A stretch of 34,450 nucleotides of DNA, taken from contig CAJXWT010000015.1 in the NCBI GenBank assembly GCA_913062595.1, forward strand, positions 1-34,450. The letters are read 5' to 3'. The DNA comes from an uncultured Fidelibacterota bacterium (GTDB lineage Bacteria; Fidelibacterota; Marinisomatia; Marinisomatales; TCS55). A model generated the notes under the pieces. That model was not told the DNA's origin and made no database searches. It saw only the letters and a program-made list of their open reading frames with translations. Below are positions 16,946 through 26,136 of the stretch, piece by piece (within the stretch, counting starts at the first letter, position 1; every line of letters starts with the position of its first letter). Both the position numbers and the translations under genes were made by a program.

Positions 16946-19093
16946 ATGAAAAGATTGTATATATTAATAGGATTTTCTTTGTTGCAAGCCCAGTCGGAAC
17001 CTGTTAACCGCGCCACTTTCCGGATTGGTATTGCCGCAACAGATGAAGAAATCGTAATTGATGGTGAACGTAATGAAGCAGTTTGGGAAAACGCTGCTAC
17101 AGCCAAAGACTTTTTCAGAATAACACCCATTGACACTGGCCTGGCCACTGCGAGGACAGAAGTACAGCTGACTTACAACGAAGATTACCTTTATGCAATA
17201 ATTATCTGCTACGATACAGTCCTTGGCAAACGTCCCGTAGAATCGTTGCGGCGAGATTTCAGTTTTTCAAAAAATGATAACTTCATCATTTTCATGGACA
17301 CCTACAATGATCAGACCAACGGCTTTGCATTTGGGGTCTCTGCCGCCGGAGCGCAATGGGATGGCATACAGGCAGATGGCGGCGACGTTTCGCTGGACTG
17401 GGACTGCAAATGGTATTCCGCTGTAAAAGAACATGATGATCACTGGGTTGCAGAATTTGCAATTCCATTTCGTAGTATTCGTTACCAGGATGGAGTCAAG
17501 GAATGGGGCATTAATTTCAGTCGTTTTTCATTGCTCCAAAATGAAAAGTCCGCTTGGGCACCTGTACCGCGACAGTTCAAATCCTCTACCCTGGCCTTCA
17601 CTGGTACACTGCAGTGGGCTAAACCACCTCCGGAACTGGGAACCCGCTTTTCAATAATTCCTTTTCTTTCCGGCCAAGGGTCAGAAGATATTGAAGCAGG
17701 CGATCCAGCGAATAGCGATGCTGCTGCCGGACTGGATGCGAAGGTAACATTATCCACTTCACTGAATCTGGACCTAACCATTAACCCAGATTTTTCGCAG
17801 GTAGAGGTAGATCGGCAGAGAACAAATCTGGATCGCTTTGAATTATTCTTTCCAGAAAAGCGGCAGTTTTTTCTGGAGAATAGTGATCTTTTCGCCAGCC
17901 TGGGCAGCAAAAATATAAGGCCATTCTTTTCCCGGCGGATTGGACTGGCCAGTCCGGTTATAGGCGGTGCACGCCTAAGTGGTAAGCTGGGGTCGAATTA
18001 CCGCCTGGGGATCATGAGTATGCAAACCGATGCGAATGGAGAAACCCCCGCCAGTAATTTTACTGTGGCTACACTACAGCGGAAGATACTAACGCGTTCT
18101 AGTTTAAGCGTATTCCTGGTAAATAAGGAATCCGGCCTGCAAGATAATTCAGATGGCAGCGACAATTCCTACAACCAGGTTAGCGGTATTGATTTTAACC
18201 TGGCCAGTGTGGATAACCTTTGGACGGGGAAAGCATTTTTTCACCAGGCAATATACAAGAATGCTGGAGATAACGCGTTTGCAGCAGCGACTTCAATCAA
18301 ATATAATACCGGCACAGTATCGGCCCATATGGGCTATTCTTTTGTTGGCTCAGATTTCCAGGCCGATGTAGGTTTTGTAAAACGGATCGGTTTCCACCGC
18401 TTTGGTTCAGATCTAGAATTTAAATTTTACCCCGAAGAGGGAAATATTCTTAACCATGGACCAGCATTCAAATTTTATAATGTTTTGGATGAGAACTTCA
18501 ATACAACAGATCGAGAATTTGAGTTAAAATACATGATCAACTGGCTGGACCGGAGCAAGTTGTCAGCAGAATTGGAACGTGGTTTTGTAAAATTACTGGC
18601 ACCATTTGATCCCACGAATACCAGTGGTGATACACTTGCGGCAGGCAGCGAATACAATTGGAATGAACTTTCGCTGGATTATGTATCTGATGCCCGAAAA
18701 ACACTCAATTTTAATTCCAATATTCGGTACGGGGGTTATTATAATGGAAATAAGTTATCTCTTAATGGTACAATTAATTATCGGGTACAACCTTATGTAA
18801 ACTTATCAATATCCACGACCTATGATAAGATTGATCTGCCCGATCCGTTTGAAGATGTGGCCTTTCTTTTGATTGGTCCGCGGCTGGATCTAACCTTTAC
18901 GAACAAATTATTCTTCACTACTTTTGTTCAATACAACGATCAGGCTGACAACGTTAATGTGAATTTGCGCTTCCAGTGGCGTTTTGCGTCAGTATCCGAT
19001 CTATTTATTGTTTATACTAATAATTCTTACCCGGATAATTTCCGGACCAAGAACAACGCACTGGTAGCCAAAATATCTTACTGGTTCAATTAA
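16946..19093 (+). CDS. DUF5916 outer-membrane protein with CBM9-like N-terminal domain
   Basis: 715 residues. A short signal peptide (MKRLYILIGFSLLQAQ) is followed by a carbohydrate-binding family-9-like sandwich (about 27-215: IVIDGERNEAVWENA, YLYAIIICYD, FAIPFRSIRY, GINFSRF). A DUF5916 region then starts with LDLTINPDFSQVEVDRQRTN, FELFFPEKRQFFLEN and FFSRRIGL. The C-terminal half is a predicted outer-membrane beta barrel ending in AKISYWFN with an aromatic-rich terminus. Family members are widespread in FCB bacteria; their function is not established, although the CBM9-like domain suggests ligand capture at the surface. mutM starts 3 bp downstream, so co-transcription is likely although the functions are unrelated. 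Confidence 0.9.
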   Translation: MKRLYILIGFSLLQAQSEPVNRATFRIGIAATDEEIVIDGERNEAVWENAATAKDFFRITPIDTGLATARTEVQLTYNEDYLYAIIICYDTVLGKRPVESLRRDFSFSKNDNFIIFMDTYNDQTNGFAFGVSAAGAQWDGIQADGGDVSLDWDCKWYSAVKEHDDHWVAEFAIPFRSIRYQDGVKEWGINFSRFSLLQNEKSAWAPVPRQFKSSTLAFTGTLQWAKPPPELGTRFSIIPFLSGQGSEDIEAGDPANSDAAAGLDAKVTLSTSLNLDLTINPDFSQVEVDRQRTNLDRFELFFPEKRQFFLENSDLFASLGSKNIRPFFSRRIGLASPVIGGARLSGKLGSNYRLGIMSMQTDANGETPASNFTVATLQRKILTRSSLSVFLVNKESGLQDNSDGSDNSYNQVSGIDFNLASVDNLWTGKAFFHQAIYKNAGDNAFAAATSIKYNTGTVSAHMGYSFVGSDFQADVGFVKRIGFHRFGSDLEFKFYPEEGNILNHGPAFKFYNVLDENFNTTDREFELKYMINWLDRSKLSAELERGFVKLLAPFDPTNTSGDTLAAGSEYNWNELSLDYVSDARKTLNFNSNIRYGGYYNGNKLSLNGTINYRVQPYVNLSISTTYDKIDLPDPFEDVAFLLIGPRLDLTFTNKLFFTTFVQYNDQADNVNVNLRFQWRFASVSDLFIVYTNNSYPDNFRTKNNALVAKISYWFN

Positions 19094-19096
19094 ACC

Positions 19097-19912
19097 GTGC
19101 CTGAACTCCCCGAAGTTGAAACAGTAGTTTTATCCATTCGAGATCAACTCGTAGGGCAGAAATTCACAAATATTGATGTGCGCTGGCCCAAAGTATTGTT
19201 CAACTTTTCAAAACAAGATTTTATAAATAATATAGTTCAAAGAAATATTACCAACGTCCACCGTAGGGCAAAATTTATTGTTATAAGCTTTGCAGAAGAA
19301 ATATTGGCAATTCATTTACGGATGACTGGCAAACTGTATTTTTCAAATGGTAAAACTGATGAAAAGCATATCTCGGCCATTATAAGATTGGATAATGGGC
19401 AACAGTTAGTTTTCGAAGATACAAGAAAATTCGGCCGGTTTTATTATTACCCATCACAGGATTTTCTGGATGAAAAACTTGGTATTGAACCGCTTGGTGA
19501 TGCTTTCACCGCTGCTTGGCTAATAGAGAACCTGCACTGTAAAAAGCGAATGATAAAAGCTTTATTGCTGGATCAGCGTCTCATCGCCGGACTGGGTAAT
19601 ATATATGTAGATGAATGTTTGTGGCAGAGCGGAATACACCCGGAAACAAAGTCCAACAAAATACCGAAAAAAAATATTAGTACTCTTCGGGATTCGATCA
19701 GAAACACTTTAGAATTATCCATAACTGCCCGTGGCACAACCGTGGTCAATTTTAGTTATCTCAATGGAAAGTCAGGAAAATTTTCAAGTCAGTTACATGT
19801 CTTTGGGAAAGACGGACAACCATGTGCGATCTGTGCAACAGAAATAAAAAAGAAACGGGTGGCCGGCCGCGGTACCCATTTTTGTCCCAGCTGCCAGAAG
19901 AAACGGTATTAA
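19097..19912 (+). CDS. mutM: Formamidopyrimidine-DNA glycosylase (Fpg)
   Basis: A bifunctional glycosylase/AP lyase that removes 8-oxoguanine and formamidopyrimidines. The GTG start is fixed because after Met removal the catalytic Pro must be N-terminal: MPELPEVETV with P2, E3 and E6. K59 (RRAKF) is the conserved hairpin lysine. GLGNIYVDECLWQSGIHP is the helix-two-turn-helix. The C-terminal zinc finger has C243, C246, C263 and C266 with R258 (VAGRGTHFC). Length (271) is normal. It lies 3 bp after the DUF5916 gene, with no promoter in the gap, so it is probably read from upstream. A SRAP gene, which also concerns abasic sites, follows after one intervening gene. Confidence 0.97.
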   Translation: MPELPEVETVVLSIRDQLVGQKFTNIDVRWPKVLFNFSKQDFINNIVQRNITNVHRRAKFIVISFAEEILAIHLRMTGKLYFSNGKTDEKHISAIIRLDNGQQLVFEDTRKFGRFYYYPSQDFLDEKLGIEPLGDAFTAAWLIENLHCKKRMIKALLLDQRLIAGLGNIYVDECLWQSGIHPETKSNKIPKKNISTLRDSIRNTLELSITARGTTVVNFSYLNGKSGKFSSQLHVFGKDGQPCAICATEIKKKRVAGRGTHFCPSCQKKRY

Positions 19913-19972
19913 CAATTCAGGGGTTTTTCGTTCTTTGGTGAAGTTTTTAATTTACGCGTAAATTAAGGACCC

Positions 19973-20488
19973 GTGAACCAAAGCTTGAACATGAAACAAG
20001 TCCCTGTTCTACTAATATTCCTTTCAACTCTTATTTTTCCTCAAACTCGTGAATTTGTTGAAGAGACCCATGATAATGGTATGCCTAAAATCATTACCAT
20101 TGTTAAAGAATCAAATAATAAAATTATAATTACAAAGCGAACCTACTGGTATAAAAATGGTCAAAAACAAAAAGAAGGCACCTATAGAAATGGGTTGTGG
20201 AATGGAAAATGGACTTACTGGAATAAACAAGGCCTCCGCTATGCGGAGGGACAGTTCAGAAATGGTAAACTTCATGGCATATATAATTGGTATTACGATA
20301 GCGGAAAAAAATTCAAACAGGAGGCATTTAAAAATGGTGTGCGCCACGGCAAGAGTACACAATGGTACGAAAAAGGCTGGAAACAGATTGAAGGTGACTA
20401 TGTGGAAGGAAAACGATTCGGAAAATGGATATTCTACAATGAAGATAGAACTATAGATGTTGAAAAACTGTTTGGAGAAGAGATTTGA
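19973..20488 (+). CDS. Exported YwqK-like (MORN-variant) repeat protein
   Basis: A product of 171 residues with a signal peptide (MKQVPVLLIFLSTLIFPQ from the ATG at 19991; a GTG at 19973 with AAGGA just before it would add six residues, so the start is uncertain). The rest is five to six short units of about 23 residues of the type EGTYRNGLWNGKWTYWNKQG, EGQFRNGKLHGIYNWYYDSG and GDYVEGKRFGKWIFYNEDR. These are the toxin-antitoxin-YwqK or MORN-variant repeats. In most genomes the exported versions have no demonstrated antitoxin activity, and no toxin gene is adjacent. The likely site is periplasm or cell surface. Function is not assigned. Confidence 0.82.
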   Translation: MNQSLNMKQVPVLLIFLSTLIFPQTREFVEETHDNGMPKIITIVKESNNKIIITKRTYWYKNGQKQKEGTYRNGLWNGKWTYWNKQGLRYAEGQFRNGKLHGIYNWYYDSGKKFKQEAFKNGVRHGKSTQWYEKGWKQIEGDYVEGKRFGKWIFYNEDRTIDVEKLFGEEI

Positions 20489-20538
20489 GAACCCTGGGTT
20501 TCTGTATCATTAATTGTTAGTACAATCAAACTAAACCC

Positions 20539-21204
20539 ATGTGTGGTAGAAAGACACTTACCAAGGACGCCCAGTCAATAATTGAGGAACTGCTTATTGA
20601 TGAATGGGAACAGAAAGATGAATACAGTCCCAGTTATAATATTGCGCCGACGCAAAATTCACCAGTATTAGTCTATAATAACAATCGTAAGATAGAGCAT
20701 ATGCGCTGGGGGCTGATACCTTCTTGGGCAAAAGATAAATCTATCGGCACAAAGATGATCAACGCCCGTGGAGAAACGTTATTAGAAAAACCATCCTTTA
20801 AAAATCTTGTGAGCAGCAAACGGTGTATAGTAATCACAGATGGCTATTTCGAATGGCAGAATATAGGCACTATCAAAACACCCCATTATTTTCACGACCC
20901 TGAGAAAAAAATATTGCCCATGGCCGGGTTGTGGGACGAATGGCGATCTGCCAATGGTGAATTGATGAAAACATATACAGTAATTACCACTACTCCCAAA
21001 CCAGAATTTGCCCATATCCATAACCGTATGCCCGTGATATTACCCCACCCAGCGATAGATATCTGGGTAAATACACGCGATCATACCCCGGCAGTTGCGA
21101 TGGATCATATCCTTCCCTACCAGGATGAACTGGCTGTGTATCCCGTTTCTACTTTGGTGAATTCACCAAAAAATAATTCGGCTAGATGTATCACGCCGAT
21201 CTAA
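20539..21204 (+). CDS. SRAP domain protein (YedK/HMCES-like abasic-site sensor)
   Basis: 221 residues. The family forms a thiazolidine cross-link between its N-terminal Cys and abasic sites in single-stranded DNA, shielding them. All four key residues are visible: C2 (MCGRKT, exposed after Met removal), N75 (MINARGET), E105 (GYFEWQ) and H161 (HIHNRMPVIL), in the same spacing as YedK. WGLIPSWAKD is the other family hallmark. The start is fixed by the need for C2. No LexA-type box is evident in the 50-bp upstream gap. It sits two genes after mutM, hinting at a small base-damage cluster. Confidence 0.95.
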   Translation: MCGRKTLTKDAQSIIEELLIDEWEQKDEYSPSYNIAPTQNSPVLVYNNNRKIEHMRWGLIPSWAKDKSIGTKMINARGETLLEKPSFKNLVSSKRCIVITDGYFEWQNIGTIKTPHYFHDPEKKILPMAGLWDEWRSANGELMKTYTVITTTPKPEFAHIHNRMPVILPHPAIDIWVNTRDHTPAVAMDHILPYQDELAVYPVSTLVNSPKNNSARCITPI

Positions 21205-21226
21205 GAATTTTTTCCGTAATAATTCA

Positions 21227-21255
21227 TTGACAATATGGTTAAATTAAAATATTTA
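21227..21255 (+). promoter_or_regulatory. Possible sigma-70-type promoter for the second TonB receptor
   Basis: TTGACA at 21227-21232 is a perfect -35 consensus, followed after 17 bases by TATTTA at 21250-21255, a partial -10 match. It lies in the 176-bp AT-rich gap ahead of the receptor gene and would leave a leader of about 120 nt. FCB bacteria often use a different -7/-33 consensus, so this remains tentative. Confidence 0.4.
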
Positions 21256-21380
21256 TTATTACTTGTTCATCTAGACAGTTATTATGAAATTTTGCCCAAG
21301 CAAATACGTTGTTACGGTTTGATGTTCTTCTATCTAAATAATCGCATTAATAAAATAATAAAACCATAAGGGAGTCATAA

Positions 21381-24293
21381 ATGAAAAATCGACTTTTTCT
21401 ATTGACATTCGTTCTAAGCCTGCCACTAGCAATTTTTGCACAAGATGATGCTGTGGTAGAGGAAGCTGCTGTTCAGGAAGAAGCTGTGTGGGGAGAGGTT
21501 GCTGCTCTAGCTGGTATGGTCACTGACGTCAGTAACGGCGCAGCATTGGTCGGGGCAAATGTTGTTGTTGAAGGCACAGATTTAGGCGCAGCCGCTGATG
21601 CCAACGGTTCGTACCTGATCGAGAATGTACCCGCTGGATCCTATACTGTAACGGCCTCAGTGATCGGCTACAAATCTTCTAGCGAATCAGTTACTATTGG
21701 TGCCGGTACCGCTGTGGTGAATTTCTCTTTAGCCACTGTTGTACTGCAAATGTCTGGCCTGGAAGTATTGGCATCGCGTGCGGGAGAAAACACCCCTGTT
21801 GCCTTTACAAATGTAAGCAAAGCAGATATGGAATTTCGTCTTGGTTCACAAGATATTCCCATGGCATTGAATACTACGCCTAGCGTCTATGCGACCGCGC
21901 AAGGTGGTGGTGCTGGAGATGCGCGCATTAATGTTCGGGGTTTTAACCAGCGCAATGTTGCCATCATGATCAATGGTGTCCCGCAAAATGACATGGAAAA
22001 TGGTTGGGTCTACTGGTCCAACTGGGATGGTGTGGGTGATGCAACTCAATCTATCCAGATGCAAAGAGGTCTTAGTGCTGTTAATCTGGCAGCACCCTCT
22101 ATTGGAGGATCTATGAATATCATCACTGACCCCACAGCAATGGAAAGTGGAGGTTTGATTAAACAGGAACTTGGTGCGGGTGGATTTTTGAAGACCTCTA
22201 TCAGTTACAATACCGGTTTAATCAATGATAACATGGCCTTTAGCGGGACCATAGTGCGAAAGATAGGTGACGGTGTAATAGATAAAACATGGACGGATGC
22301 CTGGGCCTATTACTTTGGCGCAAGCTATGCATTAAATTCAACCAACCGATTTGAATTATACGCAATCGGGGCACCCCAACGCCATGGACAAAATTTGTAT
22401 AAACAGAATATTGGTGCATATGACCATGAATTTGCAAAATCAATAACTGGATATAGGGCATATGACACAGATGCTATTGCAAGTGATGGAAAGTTCAAGG
22501 AAGCTGGCCGTTTCTTTAATCAGAATTGGTCACCAATTAGCTCATCATATAAGGGTCAACAATACTGGTATATGTACGGTGCAAACACTGTGGATCGCCA
22601 TGACCCCAATTACCTTAATGAACGGGAGAATTTCTTCCATAAACCTTTAATTAACCTAAACCATTTCTTAACTATTAATGATCAAATGAGGTTATCGTCA
22701 ATTCTATACTGGTCTGGTGGTTCTGGTGGCGGTACTGGCACTTATGGTAGAATCCCTACAATGGATGCTGATGGAGTTACGGGGTTAGAGGATTACAAGT
22801 TCTATTATGGTCGTAGTCCATGGACACGCGATTGGGATGCGCTTGTTGAAATGAATTCGGGCGACGCTGATACAGTGTACGTGGATAAAAGAGTCTTGCC
22901 GCGTACCCATGGCTCTGGCAATAATCAGTCAGTGGGTATTTTGAGAAACAGCATCAATCGTCAATGGACAATTGGCCTTATATCAAAGTTTAATTATAAT
23001 ATGAGCGATGAAATCAAACTAGAAGCTGGTGTAGATTGGCGCACGGCGGAAATTGAGCACGCCCGTGAAGTTCGTGATCTGATGGGCGGCGATTATTATA
23101 TGGATTATGCAGATGATAATAGTCCAGATGGTAAAAAAGTTGGGTTAGGTGATATTATTGCTTATCACAACACCAACACAGTGGACTGGATCGGATTTTT
23201 TGGCCAAGGTAATTACACCAAAGATGCGATTTCTGCTTATGGCATGTTTGGTTTTTCTACAATTACTTACACCCACAATAATCATTTCCTGGTCGGAAAC
23301 CCATTATTCGAGGCTGATCCAATTTCAGCAACGCAGCTCAAGGCTGGTGTCATGTATGACCTGGGCAGTGCAATGTCCTTCTTGGGCGCAATTCCTGTCT
23401 TGGGTAAGGTTGGTGAACAGGCCAAGGTATTTGGCAACTTTGGTAATGTTCAAAAAGTGCCGATCTTGGATAATGTGATTGATGATGGCGATGGCACAAT
23501 ATCCACCAATCCACAAAACGAAGTGTTTGTTAGTTTTGAAGTAGGCCTCAATCTCCGCTCTGATGACGGTACCATGGCTGGTAAGATTAATTACTATAAT
23601 ACCAGCTGGAATGATAGAAACCTGGTAAAAGCAGTTACTACAGGACAAGGTTCAAGTGGTGATACCGATATAATTTTCCTTAGTGGTGTAAATCAGAAAC
23701 ACTCTGGTATTGAAGTGGAAGCATCAGCACAGTTAACTGATATGTTCAGGTTGGATGGTGCTGCATCAATAGGTAACTGGATGTTTGATGGAGATGCCTC
23801 TGGTAATTACAAAGCCTATGGAGAAGAAGGCACAGTAACAACAACTTATGAATATGCTCTTGATGGGCTATATGTTGGTGATATGCCGCAGCAAGGTCTA
23901 GTGCTTGGAGGCACCGTAACACCAATGCCTGGAATGAAAGTTCAAGCGCTATTTAATTGGTACAACCGGAACTTCGCTGATTGGAGTCCCGGCGACCGCG
24001 AAATGGAAGATGGATCAGTCGATAGATACCAGGTTTGGGAAGCTCCTTCCTACTCCAAGCTGGATATACATGCCTACTTTGATATACCATCTACTTTTGA
24101 TTTAGGCGGTTCTACTGTTACCATGCAGGCTTTCGTTCATGTATTTAATGCTTTGGATGCGATTTTTGTTCAAGATGCAGTTGATAATAGCCAATACAAT
24201 GGCTGGGGTGGAACATCCCATGATGCAGATAATGCTGAAGTATTTTTAGGTACTCCTAGATACTTTAATGCAGGATTAAGAATTAGTTTTTAA
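21381..24293 (+). CDS. TonB-dependent receptor with carboxypeptidase-regulatory-like domain
   Basis: 970 residues. A clear signal peptide (MKNRLFLLTFVLSLPLAIFA, cleaved at A20-Q21) is followed by an unusual acidic Ala/Glu/Val stretch (DDAVVEEAAVQEEAVWGEVA), a CarboxypepD_reg-like domain at about 42-118, and a plug from about 135 to 252 with INVRGFNQRNVAIMINGVPQ, DMENGWVYWSNWDG and GGSMNIITDP. A long barrel ends in FNAGLRISF with a terminal Phe. The start is set by GGGAG 7 bases ahead of ATG, the strongest ribosome binding site in the window, and the gene ends at a strong terminator, so expression is probably high. Substrate unknown; the nearest relatives in memory are unclassified Bacteroidota/Marinimicrobia receptors. 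Confidence 0.93.
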   Translation: MKNRLFLLTFVLSLPLAIFAQDDAVVEEAAVQEEAVWGEVAALAGMVTDVSNGAALVGANVVVEGTDLGAAADANGSYLIENVPAGSYTVTASVIGYKSSSESVTIGAGTAVVNFSLATVVLQMSGLEVLASRAGENTPVAFTNVSKADMEFRLGSQDIPMALNTTPSVYATAQGGGAGDARINVRGFNQRNVAIMINGVPQNDMENGWVYWSNWDGVGDATQSIQMQRGLSAVNLAAPSIGGSMNIITDPTAMESGGLIKQELGAGGFLKTSISYNTGLINDNMAFSGTIVRKIGDGVIDKTWTDAWAYYFGASYALNSTNRFELYAIGAPQRHGQNLYKQNIGAYDHEFAKSITGYRAYDTDAIASDGKFKEAGRFFNQNWSPISSSYKGQQYWYMYGANTVDRHDPNYLNERENFFHKPLINLNHFLTINDQMRLSSILYWSGGSGGGTGTYGRIPTMDADGVTGLEDYKFYYGRSPWTRDWDALVEMNSGDADTVYVDKRVLPRTHGSGNNQSVGILRNSINRQWTIGLISKFNYNMSDEIKLEAGVDWRTAEIEHAREVRDLMGGDYYMDYADDNSPDGKKVGLGDIIAYHNTNTVDWIGFFGQGNYTKDAISAYGMFGFSTITYTHNNHFLVGNPLFEADPISATQLKAGVMYDLGSAMSFLGAIPVLGKVGEQAKVFGNFGNVQKVPILDNVIDDGDGTISTNPQNEVFVSFEVGLNLRSDDGTMAGKINYYNTSWNDRNLVKAVTTGQGSSGDTDIIFLSGVNQKHSGIEVEASAQLTDMFRLDGAASIGNWMFDGDASGNYKAYGEEGTVTTTYEYALDGLYVGDMPQQGLVLGGTVTPMPGMKVQALFNWYNRNFADWSPGDREMEDGSVDRYQVWEAPSYSKLDIHAYFDIPSTFDLGGSTVTMQAFVHVFNALDAIFVQDAVDNSQYNGWGGTSHDADNAEVFLGTPRYFNAGLRISF

Positions 24294-24315
24294 TCCTTTC
24301 TAAATAATCAACTAT

Positions 24316-24343
24316 AAAAAAGCCTCCATCTGGGGGCTTTTTT
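24316..24343. terminator. Bidirectional intrinsic terminator
   Basis: A 12-bp stem, 24316-24327 with 24332-24343, around an ATCT loop, made of A6-GCCTCC paired to GGGGGC-T6. The A-tract on one side and T-tract on the other make it work on both strands. It stops the TonB receptor transcript (plus) and the eight-gene minus-strand operon. It is the only classical terminator found in the window. Confidence 0.92.
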
Positions 24344-24348
24344 ATTTT

Positions 24349-26136
24349 CTAGAAAATATCAAATAGTGATGACAATTTATCCTCAAAATTTAGGCCAAAT
24401 ACCAAGCCTACAGAAGACCAGTAGGAACTTGGAATATTACTCGTGATATTTGCTACCCAGTTAAACTGAGTTACCATCCCTATAGCTAAGGGCGTGGGTG
24501 ATAAATTAAAGACCGCAGAGTAACCTGCAGTAAAACCGTACCCCGGGGATATAAGACCGGCTCCCATCTTGAAACCCATTTCCATATTCTTTGGAAGCCA
24601 ATACCAGGAAAACTTTGGGTCTAATTGGGCCACCAGATAGTAACTTAATGTTTGAAAATTTTCCTCTGTAGTATCTGATTTAAAATCGTACCAGTTCATT
24701 TCCAGACCAAGGTTTATATCCATTTGCCGTATCATAAAAAGATCCCGCCTTCCCAATCCAATCGTATACCCTGTTTTTGCTGTATGGTTTTGCAGGGCTG
24801 GCTCAATTAAAAAAGGGATTGTATAAGAAAAGGTTATAAATGATTTTTCACCAAGATCCAATGAGTCGCGTATTGCTTTCTTAATAAGTTTCGCAGCTTC
24901 TTTTGCTTTCTTTTTTGCTTCTTTTTCAGCCTTCTTAGCTTCTTTATAAGTTAATTTGGCTTCTACTTTAGCATACTGTTCAACTTCTGCAGCTTTTTTT
25001 ACTTGTTCTACTGCTACTACAGCAGCAGCGGCGGCAAATCTTGCATCATTTGCTTCTTTTTCTGCAACAGCCATTGACTCAATTGCCATGGTTGCTTCTT
25101 TTTTTGCAGCATCCATTTCAAATTTAAATAGTTTTAGATCTTGTGCATTTTGTTTCGCCTTCAGCAATGTTTTTTCTGCCTCATTCGCTCTTTGCTTCGC
25201 ATCTTTCAATTTCTTTTTAGCTTCTTCTACTTTTTGATTTGCTTCTTTAATTGCTATTTCAGCTTTTTTAGAAAACTCCAGAGCGATTGCTACTGTTCCC
25301 ACTTCCAATAGACCATGATCAATAATCTCCCGGCCAGTCCACTCCAGTTTATAGGCATATTTATCCGGTTGCATATGGGGAATAATTTTCCTTTCTAATT
25401 CCTTACCCTCTCCATCCATAATAATCCGTGTCGTTTCTTCATCTTTTCTATTGTGGATAAATTCTATTGTTTGGATAATATTGTTCTCTGTGTCAAAATA
25501 TTGGATCATCCTAAGATAAGCACCTCTTTCCCAGAAGATCAGATGGCGACCTACAAATTCACCATTGGAGTCGAAATAGGAAGATTCCACGACTTCAGTC
25601 ACCCTGTCCTCATCCCGATGTACGCTGTAGTTGAAATGATAATAAAAATAGGTAAACCCCAGTTTATCCGTAAAGGAGACTTCAAACGGGCGGCCATCTT
25701 TCCTGCTTTTGACATCGGCGATCCAGCCGGGCCGAATATAACTCAATTGGTCTGCATAAAGATATTCATCCAAGCGCTGGGCGTTCCCATTCGTGTGAAA
25801 TTCCACTTTATATTCAGATCGTGCACCGGATTTTGACCAGAGTAAATGAAAGGTTTCCTGCGCTTCCCTGTCTTTACCAAACCGTGTGACCGTTTTGATC
25901 CGGCCGTCTTTATTATATTTGACCTCATAGTAATCCTGCCCATAAAAGGTCTGGGGGTCACCCTTCAGATCTAAAACACGACGGTATGGATTCCAATATT
26001 TGTAATGGTCAAGTGCCCCAACTTTTTTATGCCATTGTTTTATTTTTGGTTTCTCAGTGGCTACCAAAAATGATAGAAATAAAAAAGAAATGAATAACCG
26101 ATTTAGATTCGATCGATAGATCAGGTCAGCCCCCAA
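24349..26136 (-). CDS. Exported protein with long Ala/Lys/Glu helix and C-terminal beta domain
   Basis: Three parts are visible in about 595 residues. After a signal-like segment (LNRLFISFLFLSFLVATEK) comes a region of Tyr/Asp-rich strands with turn motifs such as YNKDGRIKTVTRFG and FDSNGEFVGRHLIFW, resembling YwqK/RHS-like repeats. A continuous charged helix without Pro follows (encoded about 24862-25284), rich in EAKKKLKDAKQRANEAEK-type heptads and an Ala-rich core. The end is a beta-strand region (ISPGYGFTAGYSAVFNLSP) resembling an outer-membrane porin-like barrel. The start is uncertain: the frame extends to a TTG at 26181, overlapping the upstream gene by 61 bp; I place it at the TTG at 26136, closer to the signal segment, and a CTG at 26124 is also possible. 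It is the last gene of the operon, just before the terminator. Function unknown. Confidence 0.7.
   Translation of the reverse strand: MGADLIYRSNLNRLFISFLFLSFLVATEKPKIKQWHKKVGALDHYKYWNPYRRVLDLKGDPQTFYGQDYYEVKYNKDGRIKTVTRFGKDREAQETFHLLWSKSGARSEYKVEFHTNGNAQRLDEYLYADQLSYIRPGWIADVKSRKDGRPFEVSFTDKLGFTYFYYHFNYSVHRDEDRVTEVVESSYFDSNGEFVGRHLIFWERGAYLRMIQYFDTENNIIQTIEFIHNRKDEETTRIIMDGEGKELERKIIPHMQPDKYAYKLEWTGREIIDHGLLEVGTVAIALEFSKKAEIAIKEANQKVEEAKKKLKDAKQRANEAEKTLLKAKQNAQDLKLFKFEMDAAKKEATMAIESMAVAEKEANDARFAAAAAVVAVEQVKKAAEVEQYAKVEAKLTYKEAKKAEKEAKKKAKEAAKLIKKAIRDSLDLGEKSFITFSYTIPFLIEPALQNHTAKTGYTIGLGRRDLFMIRQMDINLGLEMNWYDFKSDTTEENFQTLSYYLVAQLDPKFSWYWLPKNMEMGFKMGAGLISPGYGFTAGYSAVFNLSPTPLAIGMVTQFNWVANITSNIPSSYWSSVGLVFGLNFEDKLSSLFDIF

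Noticed and set aside
19973-20488. A toxin-antitoxin system based on the YwqK-like name
   Set aside because: The protein has a signal peptide and no toxin gene is adjacent; the family label is historical.
24956-25237. Plus-strand open frame rich in Ala, Ser and Phe
   Set aside because: It is the antisense shadow of the Ala/Lys/Glu helix of the minus-strand gene; its composition follows from the complementary codons.
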